A stretch of 64,000 bases of DNA from Massospora cicadina (lineage: Eukaryota; Entomophthoromycota; Entomophthoromycetes; Entomophthorales; Entomophthoraceae), in NCBI GenBank assembly GCA_022478985.1, contig JAKSZP010008031.1, forward strand, positions 104,381-168,380, written 5' to 3'. The notes below the pieces were generated by a model. The model searched no databases. It was not told the origin of the DNA and saw only the letters and a list, made by a program, of their open reading frames with translations. The translations under genes were made by a program, and so were the position numbers. Positions 23,580 through 35,897 of this stretch are shown here, one piece after another. Positions within the stretch are counted from its first letter, which is position 1. The number at the start of each line of letters is the position of its first letter.

Positions 23580-25660
23580 AGAAGAAATTTCCTAATTAAT
23601 GACCAAGTCAATTTTATCTCTCAAATGTCACCACTTAAGACCTTTAGAGATGTACAAGTTTTCTAAGAATGGTTGGGTACTACAACTAACTACTTCCACA
23701 TTCTGTAGATATTTATAAACCCTTAATCTATTTGTCAAAGAAGGGAGTTACTTTCCAGTGGGGAAAACAACAATGAACCTTTAATTTTCGCTTGGCTTTC
23801 ACTAAATTTACCTTTCTTATGCACCTCAACTTCAATACCTTTTGTGCTTACCATTGCCACTAGTTTTAGTGTTATTGGAGCTATACTAAGAAACAAGGCG
23901 AAAATTTTAGTGGACAACTACATGCCTATTACTGCAAAGCAATATTTGAATCTGAAAGCTCTTATATCGTATTAAAACTTGAATGCTTGGTTGTCTTGGT
24001 GGACATTAAAATTCCTGACTTTATATATATGGGCCCACTTTATTATAATTTATGATCATGCATATTTGCAATGCCTCCAACAATCGAGAGATCCTGATGT
24101 GCGTCTTGTTCTTTGGGATTTAAAGCTACAAAATCATGATTTTTCCATAATCTATCCCCTAGGCCCAATACACTAAAAACATATTTATTTGTCCATATTA
24201 CTTATCTCAACTCTAACTGAACTTGAATAATATTGACTCTATTATCTTTTAAGACAACCTCAGATGAGGAAAGAGGAGCCCATCTTGATCCAATTAGATT
24301 TATAAACAGGATGGCAACACTCAGATTAGTGATGATCACATATAAAAGATAGTGCCAACTAAATGGCTATCATACATTCGTCCCTCCAAAAAAACTTATA
24401 GAATTTTAAGTGGACACCTACATATTGGCCATGAAGAAACAAGAAAAATTTATTAATGGCTTAAGTACCAGTGCTACTGGGAAGGGATGTTCCCCACAAT
24501 ACATAAAGTATTAGAGATTTCCTATTATGCAAAAACCTAGCAGCCCCATTTCCTCACCCCAACAAAAAAGCCCCTCCTTATAAAACTTTCTCATATGTTT
24601 AGTTCATCTCTTAGGACCTCTACCTCAAGCATCCGATACCATCAATTCATCTTGCTGGACCTCAATAATCTCACTAAATGGATAATGCCAGATCCCTTTC
24701 TCAATCTTCTGCTAAATTTACCTTCTTGATCTTAAAATATTGTTTCATCCCCAAACATGGGTTTCCAACAAAATATCTTGGAAAAAGGAAGAATGTTTTT
24801 TATTATATATGCAAGAATTAACTGATTTAAGAAAATTTTTCAATTGTATACCACCCCCTATCAATTTACAAACAATGGGTTGGTAGAGCGATTCGATGAT
24901 AAATCAACTTAAACCCTTTGTAAATGGACTTGAACAACCCTCTACAATAGCTACAATATTGCCCAGTGCAATTTTGGCTTAACAAATTAGTTTCCATCAA
25001 ATCATCACTCTTTCCCTTTTCCAAAATTTGCTTGGGAAGAATCATTGAGTAGCCCTCTAAATTGCAATATATTAGACTATGCCTTGACAAAAACCGCTGA
25101 AGTTACCATGAATGCTATTGCTAATAAAAGTTCACTTTAGGATCTGGCCTCAGATAATTTATCTATTACTATTTCTAGAGAAAACAATTAGTTCAAAAAC
25201 AAACATGTTTCCACACATGCTTTCCAACTTGATGTTTTAATTCTTTTCCCATCACCAGCCACTGGAGAGAATATAAATTAGCTTTAGATTTGGTCAGGAC
25301 CTTACATGGTCATTTGTCAAAGGGAAAATGGACATTTAATTATTGAGGCTATCCAGGGTACTGTAAAAATTGACTAAAAACGAATCTTCAAGTCCTTTTA
25401 CTCCCTACGCCATGATCTAGAAAAATGCGTTGTTAGGATCCATCACACTTAAAAGAACCAATCACCTCTGATGGTAGGATGTAAACCAATCTGTAAATAT
25501 ACCACATCTGACTTTTGGGTTTATACCCAGTCTAAAGAATTAATTAATTATGCAGTTGAGTTCAAACCTGATTCTAAGATTGATTACACCTATTTTGAGA
25601 GTTGTAGGATGCCCATCAAATCCATAAAGAGAATTGAATAAAGATATTGACTTTGAAAGC
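23580..25660 (+). pseudogene. Family C RT end, RNase H and integrase
   Basis: RT thumb/connection pieces (FRDVQVF; YKPLIYLSKKG) lie at about 23,640-23,750. RNase H runs from about 23,830 to 24,176 with ILVDNYMPI and IIYDHAYLQCLQQSRDPDVRL, matching 'TDHxALxWLxxxKDPxGRL'. Integrase follows from about 24,380 (HIGHETRK) through a damaged core near 24,600-24,780. The tail (25,250-25,640) includes an RLxxxL-like 3' part that aligns loosely with 16,390-16,860. Many stops; inactive. Confidence 0.75.
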
Positions 25661-25689
25661 CCCTGATGATTAAACCTAAAAGATTGGCT

Positions 25690-28600
25690 TCTTAGCTTTT
25701 AAAAAACTACTTGAGGCACGCTGGCCAGGGGATGGACAGTACCAATACTCAAAGAGCAAATGAAAAAACCAAAACAAAATGGAATAATTAGAACAAAAAA
25801 AATAAAACCTCCAACCAGGAAGAGAGCGGAGGACCGCTAACACACCATGGCAGAGGGGAGGAAGGGATGGTGATGCATCCGCATGTGCACCAACAACATC
25901 AGGTAAAGAAGCATTGTAGCAGCAGATTGAGGCTGAGAGCAAGGGGTATAGGCGTCAGCATGGTGGGGGTCAAAGTGTAGTTTAAAGAGATTGAGATACT
26001 TAATATTGGCCTCAACGATAGCTTTGATTAATTCTGCCATAAGATGTTCATCCTGAAGGCGGGCTTCAGGAAGTAAGGAAAAACTGGCTATATTTTTCCT
26101 GGTGATAGTTCTTTTTGGGTCAAAGTTTGATATTGAAGCAACATTTATGACATAGTTTTGGGCAGCATCTTTCAACTTGTTGATTTCATCCCGCGCGTTT
26201 TTGTGGAAATCAGGTGGAAGTTAACAACAGTCAGGCCATTAAAAATTCTTCAACAGCTTTTGTGACTCAATATGCTTTTGGTGACAATGGGGGGATGCCA
26301 GTGCCGCTAAGGCAAGATGGTGGTCACTCTGGAAAGGGATAGCATTGGGTTTTGGGCATAACGTCTGTATGGATAGGTTTGTAAAAATCTTTGAAAAAAT
26401 CATTCATACCCATCTGGGGCTTCCTCATCTTATTCAGCAACTGTCTTACCAATTATCGCGCCTGATTTATCAACCTCATTAATAGGGCCCAAGGATTTTG
26501 GCTTAAGGATAGTATAGTAGGATTATGGTGGGTAGTAGTAGGTGAATAGGGAGATGCTTGAGAGAAAACAGTGGTCCAAGCAAAATTCTTATTAGTTGGA
26601 TTGAATTCAGCCGCTTGAAAGTGGCTGGGGCGCTGTGGTAGATGAAGATTTCCCACTATGGCCCAGATAGTGAGAGTGCGGGATGGGAGGAGGCAACAAA
26701 ACACCCCACTTAGATGCCGCTGACAAGGTTTCAGAGATAGTATCAGATGAAGTGTCATGGGCAGGACTAATTAGAATGGTCAAATTTAAAACAGAGGGGA
26801 AAATCTGTCAAGCATTGTCAACAAAAGCCCAAAAGAAATGCCATGGTGCTGCTTCAATAGAGCATGTTGTCAGGGAGAGTGCAGAATATTTTTAGACAAG
26901 ACTGCAGGTTGAGATTTAAAAGCACCCAAAAAGCAAGCCAAAATGCCAGAGGTATTTCCACTTAAACGACGTTATATGGCGCGGAAATATGTGAAACAAG
27001 TGTGCAATGGTGTGAGGCAAGCTTAAAAAGAAACCTGACAATAAACCAGGCTGTAGCAACTCCAGACCTATAGGCCTTGTTACAGGGAGTTTCACTATCG
27101 GATTATCTGCTTTGGGATGCTCCATAGGAGGGTTTTTTACAAAAATAGAGGTAAAGGGGTTGATCCTCACGTGAAGTGGATATAGATGAGCCCACAGGAT
27201 TCCAATAATCTATTGGAAAATGGCTTCAATAATGGGGTTAAATCCCAGAAGTTTCTTACTCAATAGGCCCAGTTAGCTATGGAGGGAGCTATTGTTACTA
27301 TAATGACTGGTATGCCCAGCCAATGTAGGGTCCATCGGGTCACAGGGTTAGCGTCATAGGGAGCTCAAAAGAAAAATTTTGAAGTAAAATCAAAAATTGG
27401 AGACTTGAGGGAATTTTTACTGTAAAGTGAATTTAAAGAAAATCAAATAACAATTTCCTCAGTGTGTTATGACTGATTAAATAGTGGTCAATTTGGTACT
27501 AACATATCAAAGCATGGTATTGGGGACCTCAAAATTTGACTTACCTGGAGAACTTTAGAGGGAGGGGAAAACGAAACAATCTGAACAGATTTGAATGAAT
27601 CGGCGGCTGGCTGAGTTGCTGTCAGTTTGATCGTGAATGCCTGACTTGTGGCTTTACTTCATTTCTAACGGTTACCATTATATCATTTTTATCAACGGGA
27701 AATGGAAATCCCCTAAAGCCACCCCACATAATGGCGGCCTAACTGTTCAGAAACAGGTTTAGGATATTTAATCTGCTTTGACCAGTCGCTTGGGCGTTTG
27801 TTTGGCCAAGTGAGTAACATCAAGCACCAATCCATATTTTTGAAGTAAGAGTTATGAGCTAGTAGCAACTTTCAATGATGGGGGTATATGCTAATCAGGC
27901 TTTGTCCCCAGAGATCTGAGGGGAGCTTCAAAGCAGCAAGATTATGCCCAATGTCTCGGTATCATAGGCAATTTTTACCAAGGATTTGTCACTATACACC
28001 TTCTGATTAAGAACTATGCCCCATTGGGCTTTGTCCTCATAGATTTTGGAGCAGGTTTCAAACCAACGGCATTTCCCAATGGCCTAATGCCATTAGTGAG
28101 TGTTTCCAAGGATTCAACACTTAACTCCTCATCTACCAAATGTGCAAACCCATCAGGCTTCGTTACCATGGGTTTAAGGCATTTGGACCTTGATTTTGAA
28201 GGCTCAGCGCCTTTAACTTAATAGATCTTTTCCATCCATGGGGGTGGCGGTTTCCAATGATTTTAGCGCAAATTTCTCAATTTTCTGTACCAATTTGGCT
28301 GAGGCAAGTTTGGGGACGGGGGAGGAATCTTCAGAGGGAGAGCTGTTACCTAGCGCTTGTCTACCACATGGGCGAGATTACTTTGTGTGACAAGAGGGAC
28401 AGATTCCCTCTTTGGAAACTATTTACTAGGAAATGGAAACACTGCCCGGTCTAAGAAGAGGAGATGATCCCCTGGACTTACACATGTGGGGGGATTTGTT
28501 GGGCAGTGTTAGAGTGGGGTGGGGTGATGGTGGCAGTGGTGCAAAGGGTTGCAAGGCGCTCTACACTAGAAGGATGGCTAAAATGAGGTTGAGTTGAGAG

Positions 28601-29150
28601 CCATAAGCCATAAGCCCCAATATCACCGTTTATATAGAATTTGTGGTGGGATGTGTGAAGGAAGGTTTGCAAATGACACCACAAATGTGGTGTCTGAAGA
28701 GTGGCAAATACGGATAGTAAAGATGGGTTAATTTTTTAAATAAGGGGAGCCAAAGCTACCGCAGCCAGCGTTCTCCTCCATCTGGAAGCATATATCAAAA
28801 TAGCCCTTAAAAGGGCGGAAATCAATAAAGCAAGCTGGTGCAAAGGCAGTGATGGCTAGTTCAGCAATTGCTATATCAGCATATGAGATTAAACGGCTGC
28901 AATCAACTAGAGGCAAAATCAAATGATAGACCAAGGAAGGGAGAGAGTATGGGGGCGTTATGGGTGGATGTGCGCAAGGTGGAGCGCTAAGTCCCTAGGG
29001 GGACAAAACGGCCAGAAGAGTTTGGCAGGCTATATAAACCTATTCAAACACGCTTTCCCACAGGGCGAAAATTTTAGTTGGTGAAGCACTGGTGCCCCAG
29101 TGTGGGGCAGCAGGTGGCAGATCTGAGGACATAAAAAAGTGTTTTTCCTA
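25690..29150 (-). other. Region D1: unclassified degenerate repeat, minus strand
   Basis: Two parts align with region D2: 27,440-27,480 with 31,790-31,835 ('ctcagtgtg...tgattaaatagt') and 28,250-28,450 with 32,310-32,510 (GGGCTGTTACCCAGCGCTC-like stretch), in the same order and orientation. So this is a dispersed repeat. Minus-strand open pieces are at 25,837-26,175, 26,453-26,758, 26,916-27,170, 28,478-28,684 and 28,728-28,934. No RT, protease or integrase motif was seen, and the class is unknown. Confidence 0.5.
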
Positions 29151-30050
29151 ACGACAGTGGTAAACTTAAAGCTTATAAAATTTGCTCAAAAGTGATATTG
29201 AGCAGTAAGAAATCTGACTTCCTAGATTTTTAAATATCAATAGTTATTGAATAAAGTGATTAACTACTTTTCATAAGCAAAATATTTTGCCGCTAATATT
29301 TAGCTAAAGTCAAGGGTATCTAATAACAAAGTAAAGTTTTACCCCAGTTCTATCATATTAAAGATCCTTACGTTAGGCTCAATGCACCATAACCATTATC
29401 TGGGCGGTTGGATTCTTTCACCCCATACTAACAATATCAAGCCACTAGCATACGGTCACTTCAAGGTATTTTAAGCTCTCTTCCATTTTTTTAGAATTAG
29501 TTACTCTATAATAGCTATATATAAATGACTGCAGTACATGGTTTGGTTCAGATAAATGATCAAGTTTTATCTTGCAATACTGATGAGTCATTATCTTTCT
29601 CACCAAAGTTCTAATTTAAGACTGACTATAATATGTACTAAAGCATATATGATTCTTTTAGAGTAACATAACTAAACCATAGTATAAACCCTCATAGTGT
29701 TCATTCAATATACGCTCCAGCTAGTAATGTATTTGATAGGGTATGAATCTCCTCACAATATTTTTAGTATCTTATATTTATCAGGTTTTTGGTGAAGCAT
29801 ATCATGCTATCACCCTCATTGCTTCTTCCTATACCTTAGTCTGTTGACATAACCTCAAGGATTCTTTGCCAAACTATGTTTAAAACTTAAGCACTATGTG
29901 ATTAGGTGGCTTTCATACTGACACCTATTTGTTCAAAAAGCTTTAGGTCTAGATAAAAATAGATTAATGATACTACTTAATAGTGTACTTTATACAACAT
30001 AACATTTGATATTTCGTTGTGAAGGATACTGCCTTCTAATAGTCACTAAA
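29151..30050. other. AT-rich stretch, nothing assignable
   Basis: No open frame of note, no clear similarity to the LTRs or LINEs of this window, and no tandem repeat was seen. Confidence 0.5.
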
Positions 30051-30052
30051 TC

Positions 30053-30330
30053 AATGTCATTGAATCGATTATGTTCAAAACCCCAAATCTATATAGAGCA
30101 CCATAAAAATGTTGCGGGCCAGTTGGCTTACTGGACATCTAATAAGGAGTCCCATAATTATGGGGAGTCTTAAACTAAGTATGAAAAGCTGGACTCGAAC
30201 CCAATAAGTGGCTATAAATAAGCAATGCTCTTCTTAAGCTCAGAGAGGTAGTCCATGACAGCTCTATTCCAGAACTTGTTTATTTTAAATAGGATTATCA
30301 ACATCTTGAAACTAATTTGGATTTATATAA
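30053..30330 (-). repeat. Possible relic of a family A LTR
   Basis: The order of short matches (gggccag, tactggacat, ctaataaggag, cttaaactaag) follows the minus-oriented family A LTR at 46,980-47,090. It also resembles 33,820-34,060, the A4 LTR. Divergence is high and the right limit is unclear. Confidence 0.35.
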
Positions 30331-31675
30331 CTTATATTGTATGTGCTGAAGATAATTTTCTCAAAAACGTCCAAAATTTTGTTTCATAGTTTGTAAAGGG
30401 AAAACATGAAGGTATCTCTTGGGAGTGCACTTGCGGACTATATGGGCAATGGCTATTAGACAGACATATGTTGGGAATCTGGATCTTTGGAGTTTGCTCA
30501 AACCCATAATAGATCGCCAAATGGGAACCTTGGACGTTATGTAATTTTATTAAATTAAAAAATATTGACCGTTGATTTGTTTTTAAGTCTATGTGACCAA
30601 AGGTCAATATTACCATTTTGGGCATATCATTATTTACCTGTAAACCTATCTTATATATTTTTTTGGCCGATCTCCAAGGATCTAGGCCCTTGTACCCCGT
30701 TTTTGGCCTTAGTATTCCCCTTTAAGGGAAACTTAGTCTATGTGGCGGTTGAAATAACCTTGAACGTCACATCACCTCCTTCTAAGACCCAATTCCCAGC
30801 AGTGGAGGGAAGTGGAAGTGTTCATCAGCTTGAACCCTGTGGCATTCTTGTGAGGTACATGAGCTTCCAATGCGGAGGCCCTTCCTGACCTAGATGTGGC
30901 GCCCATGTGACTATTTGGACAGGTACATTCTTCTTAGCTTGCTGACAGAGCTGGTTGACTTCCCAGCATATGTTCAGACCTTCTGGATATATTCCAGATA
31001 AGCAATGTGGTTTCATCTAGTCATTACTAAGTGGACAAATAAAACTGGAGATGCAGGTTTAGTAGGTTTTATACTGGTTACCATAGTTGAAACTCTTGCC
31101 TTGGGGTGGTTGCAATGAGTGGTTTTGGTAGTGGATAAAGTTAGTGCTTTTTAAGGTAGGAAGCCTGGACAGTCTAACCATGAAGGAACTCATTGGCGCT
31201 CCTAGAAGTAAACTGGTGGACAAAAAATTTCCCTTTTGGAGAGATGCTGACAACCAAACCTGTAACAGTTGCAGGAGAATGGATGTTAGGAAAAAGAAAC
31301 AGGACCAGATGGGAGACTGTTTTTCATCATGGATCTAGATCATTGCAACGGAAAGAGGGGAATTATTAGGAACTTTGTCTAATGGAGGATGGGATCCTTC
31401 CACACTGCCACAAAGCATTTTGACACCAAGTACAAAATAAGAATTTCATAAGAAAGAGAGAGTTATAGAAGTAAGTTACTTGTCCGTGGGCTAAATTTAT
31501 TGGGTAAGAAGCCTTTTGCAGCTGTAAATACAATACTCAAGGTGATCAGGAGGGTCAGTGTCAGGTGGACAGCAAGTAAGAATTAGACTGGCCTGCCAGC
31601 CCAGATGCCAGAGCATTTAAATGGCAAACCAGAATACCAGAAGCACTGCTGCTGGTATGAAAAATATAGAATTGG

Positions 31676-31718
31676 AAGAGAAGCTTAAATTTTTTAGTAC
31701 TAGATAAGAGAAGCTTAA
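31676..31718 (-). mobile_element. Micro-retroposon copy 3 (ATCTAGTACT-A tail), minus strand, 13-bp duplication
   Basis: AAGAGAAGCTTAA occurs at 31,676-31,688 and 31,706-31,718. The 17 bp between read ATCTAGTACTAAAAAAT on the minus strand. This is the shortest copy: its body is only 10 nt. Confidence 0.8.
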
Positions 31719-31870
31719 TTTTCAACAGATAAAAACAGGATTTTGGGGGAAGTTGTTTTTATTTTAAAATTTAAGGAAGGAGAATTGACCAACAATTTTC
31801 TCAGTGTGATGCGCCTGATTAAATAGTCGTCAATTTTGAGGGAAAACAAGCTGGGATCAGGTTCCACATG

Positions 31871-32057
31871 TTCAGCCTATGTGGCGAATTATTTGGGAAA
31901 TGGGCGGGTTAGTTCCCTGTGAACTAATATTACAAAATTTGGTGGCGAGTTGAGTTGCAGTCAGTTCAACCTAAGTGGTGAATTATTCAGGAATGGGCGG
32001 GTTAGTTCCCTGGGGACCAACATCACAAAATTTGGCGGTGGGCTAAGTTTCAGTCAG
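31871..32057. repeat. Two tandem units of about 94 bp
   Basis: Unit 1 (31,871-31,964) and unit 2 (31,965-32,057) share long stretches such as ATGGGCGGGTTAGTTCCCTG and end in CAGTCAG. Region D1 has only one corresponding unit (near 27,580-27,640), so the duplication is specific to D2. Confidence 0.85.
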
Positions 32058-32640
32058 TGGCATTCCATCAGGCGCAACGCCCAATTTGCCAGCAGGAAGC
32101 TTTGAAACCTCATCAATGGTGTCTGATGCTATTACCTGCCCATTGGGGGTGAAGCCTGACGAATTTAGGAGGGGGGATTTTTGATCGTGTTAACTAACTT
32201 GCAACCATTGGGCATTCCAGATGATAGGTTGGTCTTCATACCTTTTTTGACCATTTAAAATCTGAGCATTGGGCTGATTTCCACTCAAATTAGTTGTGAT
32301 CAATTATATTTTGATGATATTGGCGCAGATTTCACTTATTCCTTGTAAAAGTTCTGCCGAGGAGAGTGTGGGTACTGGAAGTGGTATCTGAAGTGGAAGG
32401 GCTGTTACCCAGCGCTCATCTACCATGTGAGCGAGATCGCCCTGACTAATGAGGGGTATAGCCATCCTCTTTGGTACCTTCTTGCTTGGGAATGGAAAGA
32501 TGGCCCAATTGACGCCCTGAGGACGTTCACTGGGACTTACAGTCTGGCCTCCATAAAGCATGCACAAGGACGCAACAGCCTTGTCAAAGTTGTAGGTATA
32601 CACCATAGCTAGTTTCTAGCTTAGTTCCCCATTTTTAATA

Positions 32641-33790
32641 AAAATCATGTTGGTAATTTATAAGTAATCATGGTTTTTGGAGTTTTTATTATTTTTTTGA
32701 AGACAAAGATGCTCAAAGAATCTTCTTCTGTCTTAACATATAATAGTCTATGAGTGAATCTTTTCAATTAATGGCGTTGTTCCCACAGGTTCTGCAGGAA
32801 TCTTGGTTCTCAGTTAAACTATTCTGAAACTCATCTCCAATTTTCTTGTCAAAACCAGCTCTAAAACTTTGGGATGGTATCCCTGCTGTAAGAAAAACCT
32901 TTTACATTCAATTAATGACTTGAGTCATTACTGAAACCAGTTGTACAATTATTGTTCTCTTTCAAATCTTTAAATCAATTTTATTATAAAAAGCTTCATT
33001 GTTATCTGATTCGTCATATTACCATTTATTAATATATAATCTTTTTCTTTTTACCCCTTACTTTTTAATTAACTTTGATTTTGTGAAATCTTATTTTTCA
33101 GCTTGTTATTTACAAAGGTCTTTGCTTTGTAAGCCATTGGTTGAGCTGCGATCTTTACAATAGGGAAGATTAGGGCCATTTGAAGTCAAATTTAACCTTG
33201 ACCATTACAATCATGATAATATTCCGTCAAAACTAAATTACTAATTTACTAAAGGTGGCGCACTTCCTAACCCTCACTTTCATGCTGCATCCACAAAGAA
33301 GTTAATTACTAAAATTACATCTGGATGCCACCAATGTCATGATGAGTATTATATATATTCTACTATATATTTTTTTCTTGCAAGACGACCAGCTCACTAC
33401 TTTAAAAAATTTAAATTTCCTCATTGAACTTAATGCTTAGATTTAATAGTGCAATGTACTTGTTAAGACCATTTCACCATCTGTCACATCTGCTTTTATA
33501 TACTTTTTCCACCGTTCATTAATTCTTTTAAGTTCTAGGGTCTGACTAGGTTCTAAATTCTCAAATACTTCCTTCTTTGATTCTACCTCTTTTCTCTCTT
33601 TATGATTTTTAATGCTTTATTTTTATTTTCTTAATTCTTTTTACTATTTTTAGATGTCTTTGACATTTATATAATCTGTTTTAGGCTAAATCTTTGCTCC
33701 AATCCTGATATCCATCCAGCGAGAAATATAGTACCCTAGATTATCCATTTTGTTTTGAATAAACTTGAAGCTTCCCATGATCCAAATCAT
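32641..33790. other. AT-rich stretch, nothing assignable
   Basis: Low-complexity, AT-rich sequence with no open frame above background and no recognised repeat copy. A weak CHQCH-like segment near 33,330 is too short to call. Confidence 0.45.
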
Positions 33791-33799
33791 TCACCCTTT

Positions 33800-34390
33800 A
33801 TTAGGTGAGTGTTTGTAACTCTCCTATACCAGGAAAGTGATAGGGAACTTCAAACTAGATTATAGGGACCCAACGTTAAACTAACGGAACTGAGACTGTA
33901 TAAGGTGGCCACGCCTATAGGACCAAGGTATAATATGTATAATTGAGAAAACGTTCGAGACTAATAATATGATGGCTTGTTTAGACTCAAAGAAGGAGTT
34001 CATGACCAACATACTTTTTAAGTCTAGAACTTGCTTATCTTCAATTGAAGTGGTCAAGACTGTATTAACGGTAGAATTTGAATCTGCATTGCATTCATGA
34101 GTAAAAAAGTCCTATGGTATTGGATACCTCCTCAAGGAGGTCCGCAGGTAGGCCAATATTAAAATTATCAGATAAAGTTTTAATATATTCCATATATGTA
34201 AGAAGATGACCAACAAAGAAGTTAAAAACAATCAAAGAATTTGGGTAAGATTGTTTCCATGGCAGTATTAAACAAAAAACGAGCTAATAAGATAAGACTA
34301 CCATTAACAGTAGTACCTTAACTTAAGTATCTCCAAACTTAAGTTATAAATAAAAACCAATATTACCTGATTTAGTAAAATTGTATTGGG
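33800..34390 (-). repeat. A4 3' LTR, left part
   Basis: The left end (GTGAGTGTTTGTAACTCTCC, about 33,806) matches the family A LTR edge 'agagagtgtctataactctcc' seen at 46,951. LINE-1 is inserted at 34,390; the LTR resumes at 39,681. Both parts together give about 860 bp, the usual family A LTR length. The match is strongly diverged, as expected for the oldest copy. Confidence 0.55.
34380..34390. repeat. LINE-1 target-site duplication, left
   Basis: ATTGTATTGGG, repeated exactly at 39,670-39,680 on the other side of LINE-1. Confidence 0.85.
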
Positions 34391-35750
34391 GACTTTTCTC
34401 TCTCGTTGCAATCACTTTTGCAACATTTATTCAATTCAAGTCTAGAAAAAGTTTGATAATCTCACTGAGGAGATTAGTTGATGCCCATTTCGAGGAGCAG
34501 TTGGCAAGTAAGGTCAAGGGCACAGGTGTTGGCCCCACAACATCTAAAGTTTGCAAATGCCTCAGTGAACCTGGAGGAATAGATAATCTTAACAAAAAAC
34601 TGGTGGTAACTATTTCCCCAGAAATTTTAGCTTGGCAAGTGTGATGCAACCAGTGCATTGATACACCATACTTTCAACCACTCTTGTCAGTGGAACATGG
34701 AGTACGGGTATTCCTGGATATTCAGCAGAAGGTGCTTTTGGGAAACGTTTTGTGGGGATGTACACACTCATTTCCCGAACGCGGTGTATGTTGCACCTCA
34801 TTCCATGCCACGCAGTTGGCTGGATCTTGATTTTGAGAGCAAGGAAGCGGTGGACAAAGCTGCAATAGTGCGCGTTGTAGTAGACCTCCTGGATGGTCAG
34901 TGGTCATCAAAATTAAGCGCACCAGATGGACAAATTGAATCAAATTTTTGTCACTTTTGACTTTCTGCCCACTATGGTCAAATGCACCATACTTGAACAA
35001 CACCTGAAGTCTGGGATCGCCATATATGGCGAAATACAATCTTTCTAAATTCAGCACTTTACGCTGATGCCAAACCTGTGCACCAGCAAACCAATTGCAG
35101 TCCTAACCCCAGCTGAGGGGATAGTGAAGGTTCTAACCCAAATCCCACATACCACTTTTGTCAACACTGAGGGGCATGCCACCCACCCTTTCAGGGTCAC
35201 CGTGGACAGCGCACCTCCCATCTGCGCCTTTTGTAACGCATTTGGCCACAAGGCACACACCTGCCCCTCCAAGGAGGGAATCACATTCCAAGAAATTCCC
35301 TCAGATTCAATGACCAGAGGGTGAGGCCCACTATGAACTGACCGGCGATACTACATCAGCCTTCCTGTGGGGAGCGCAGGGCTGCTACTTACAAGTAAAG
35401 CCAATATCCCCTCAAGAGCGGAAGAAGGCCAAACAGGCCCGCAAGGCGGCGGCCAAGGAGGCGGCCAAGACAACTTCCACTATCCCTCCCTCCCAGCTCC
35501 AGGAGGACATTGAGACTTTTGTGGTGGAAGCAGCTCGCGCATCTCTCAACCAATCAGATTGGGACGCCCAAGACAATTGGGCCGCCCAAGCTGATTTCCC
35601 AATGGGCGAGTTGGTTTCACCCGACCAATGCACCCAAGCATCAATTGGAACCAAATCAGTCTCCAACCTTCCTGCAGATAATTTGAATTCAAGCGTTGGT
35701 GCACCGCAAATTCACACACTGCAAAAATCTCGTCCTGCAGTGGGCTAAAA
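34391..35750 (+). pseudogene. LINE-1 ORF1 (nucleic-acid-binding protein)
   Basis: ORF1 proteins coat the LINE RNA. Readable pieces: 34,658-34,960 (PRSWLDLDFESKEAVDKAA), 35,067-35,324 with the CCHC zinc knuckle CAFCNAFGHKAHTC at 35,223-35,264 (Cx2Cx4Hx4C, all ligands present), then a lysine- and alanine-rich stretch (ERKKAKQARKAAAKEAAK, about 35,418) and an acidic C-terminal part to 35,748. Frames change at least twice, so the original start cannot be fixed. A matching but decayed knuckle is in LINE-2 at about 52,240-52,290. Confidence 0.8.
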
Positions 35751-35897
35751 ACCAAAGTAAATAGCCACTGAAAACCAACTGCTAAGGCTATCCATATCAC
35801 CAACTATGTTGCATAATGTACCCGAGGCGCTGACAAGCGCCGTGAAGAACAAGAGAAGGCTGAAGGGCTTGGGTGCCCTTCCCTTCGCACCTAAAGT

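Larger units (their letters stand above)
30640..32640 (-). other. Region D2: second copy of unclassified repeat D
   Basis: Related to D1 (see the matches at 31,790-31,835 and 32,310-32,510). Minus-strand pieces at 32,304-32,606 (KRMAIPLISQGDLAHMVDER) and 30,825-31,016. The latter has ICWEVNQLCQQAKKN followed by QEGPPHW, which recalls a cysteine/histidine zinc-binding segment with several ligands lost. The order of pieces is compatible with a long Gag-like or recombinase-type protein, but I cannot name the family. It contains a 94-bp tandem duplication and a micro-insertion. Confidence 0.45.

Noticed and set aside
30120..30215. tRNA-like segment with GGGTTCGAGTCC (B box) on the minus strand and a palindromic CCCATAATTATGGG
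   Set aside because: No cloverleaf could be drawn with acceptable stems, and the segment lies within a stretch that follows the family A LTR order, so the match is probably chance.
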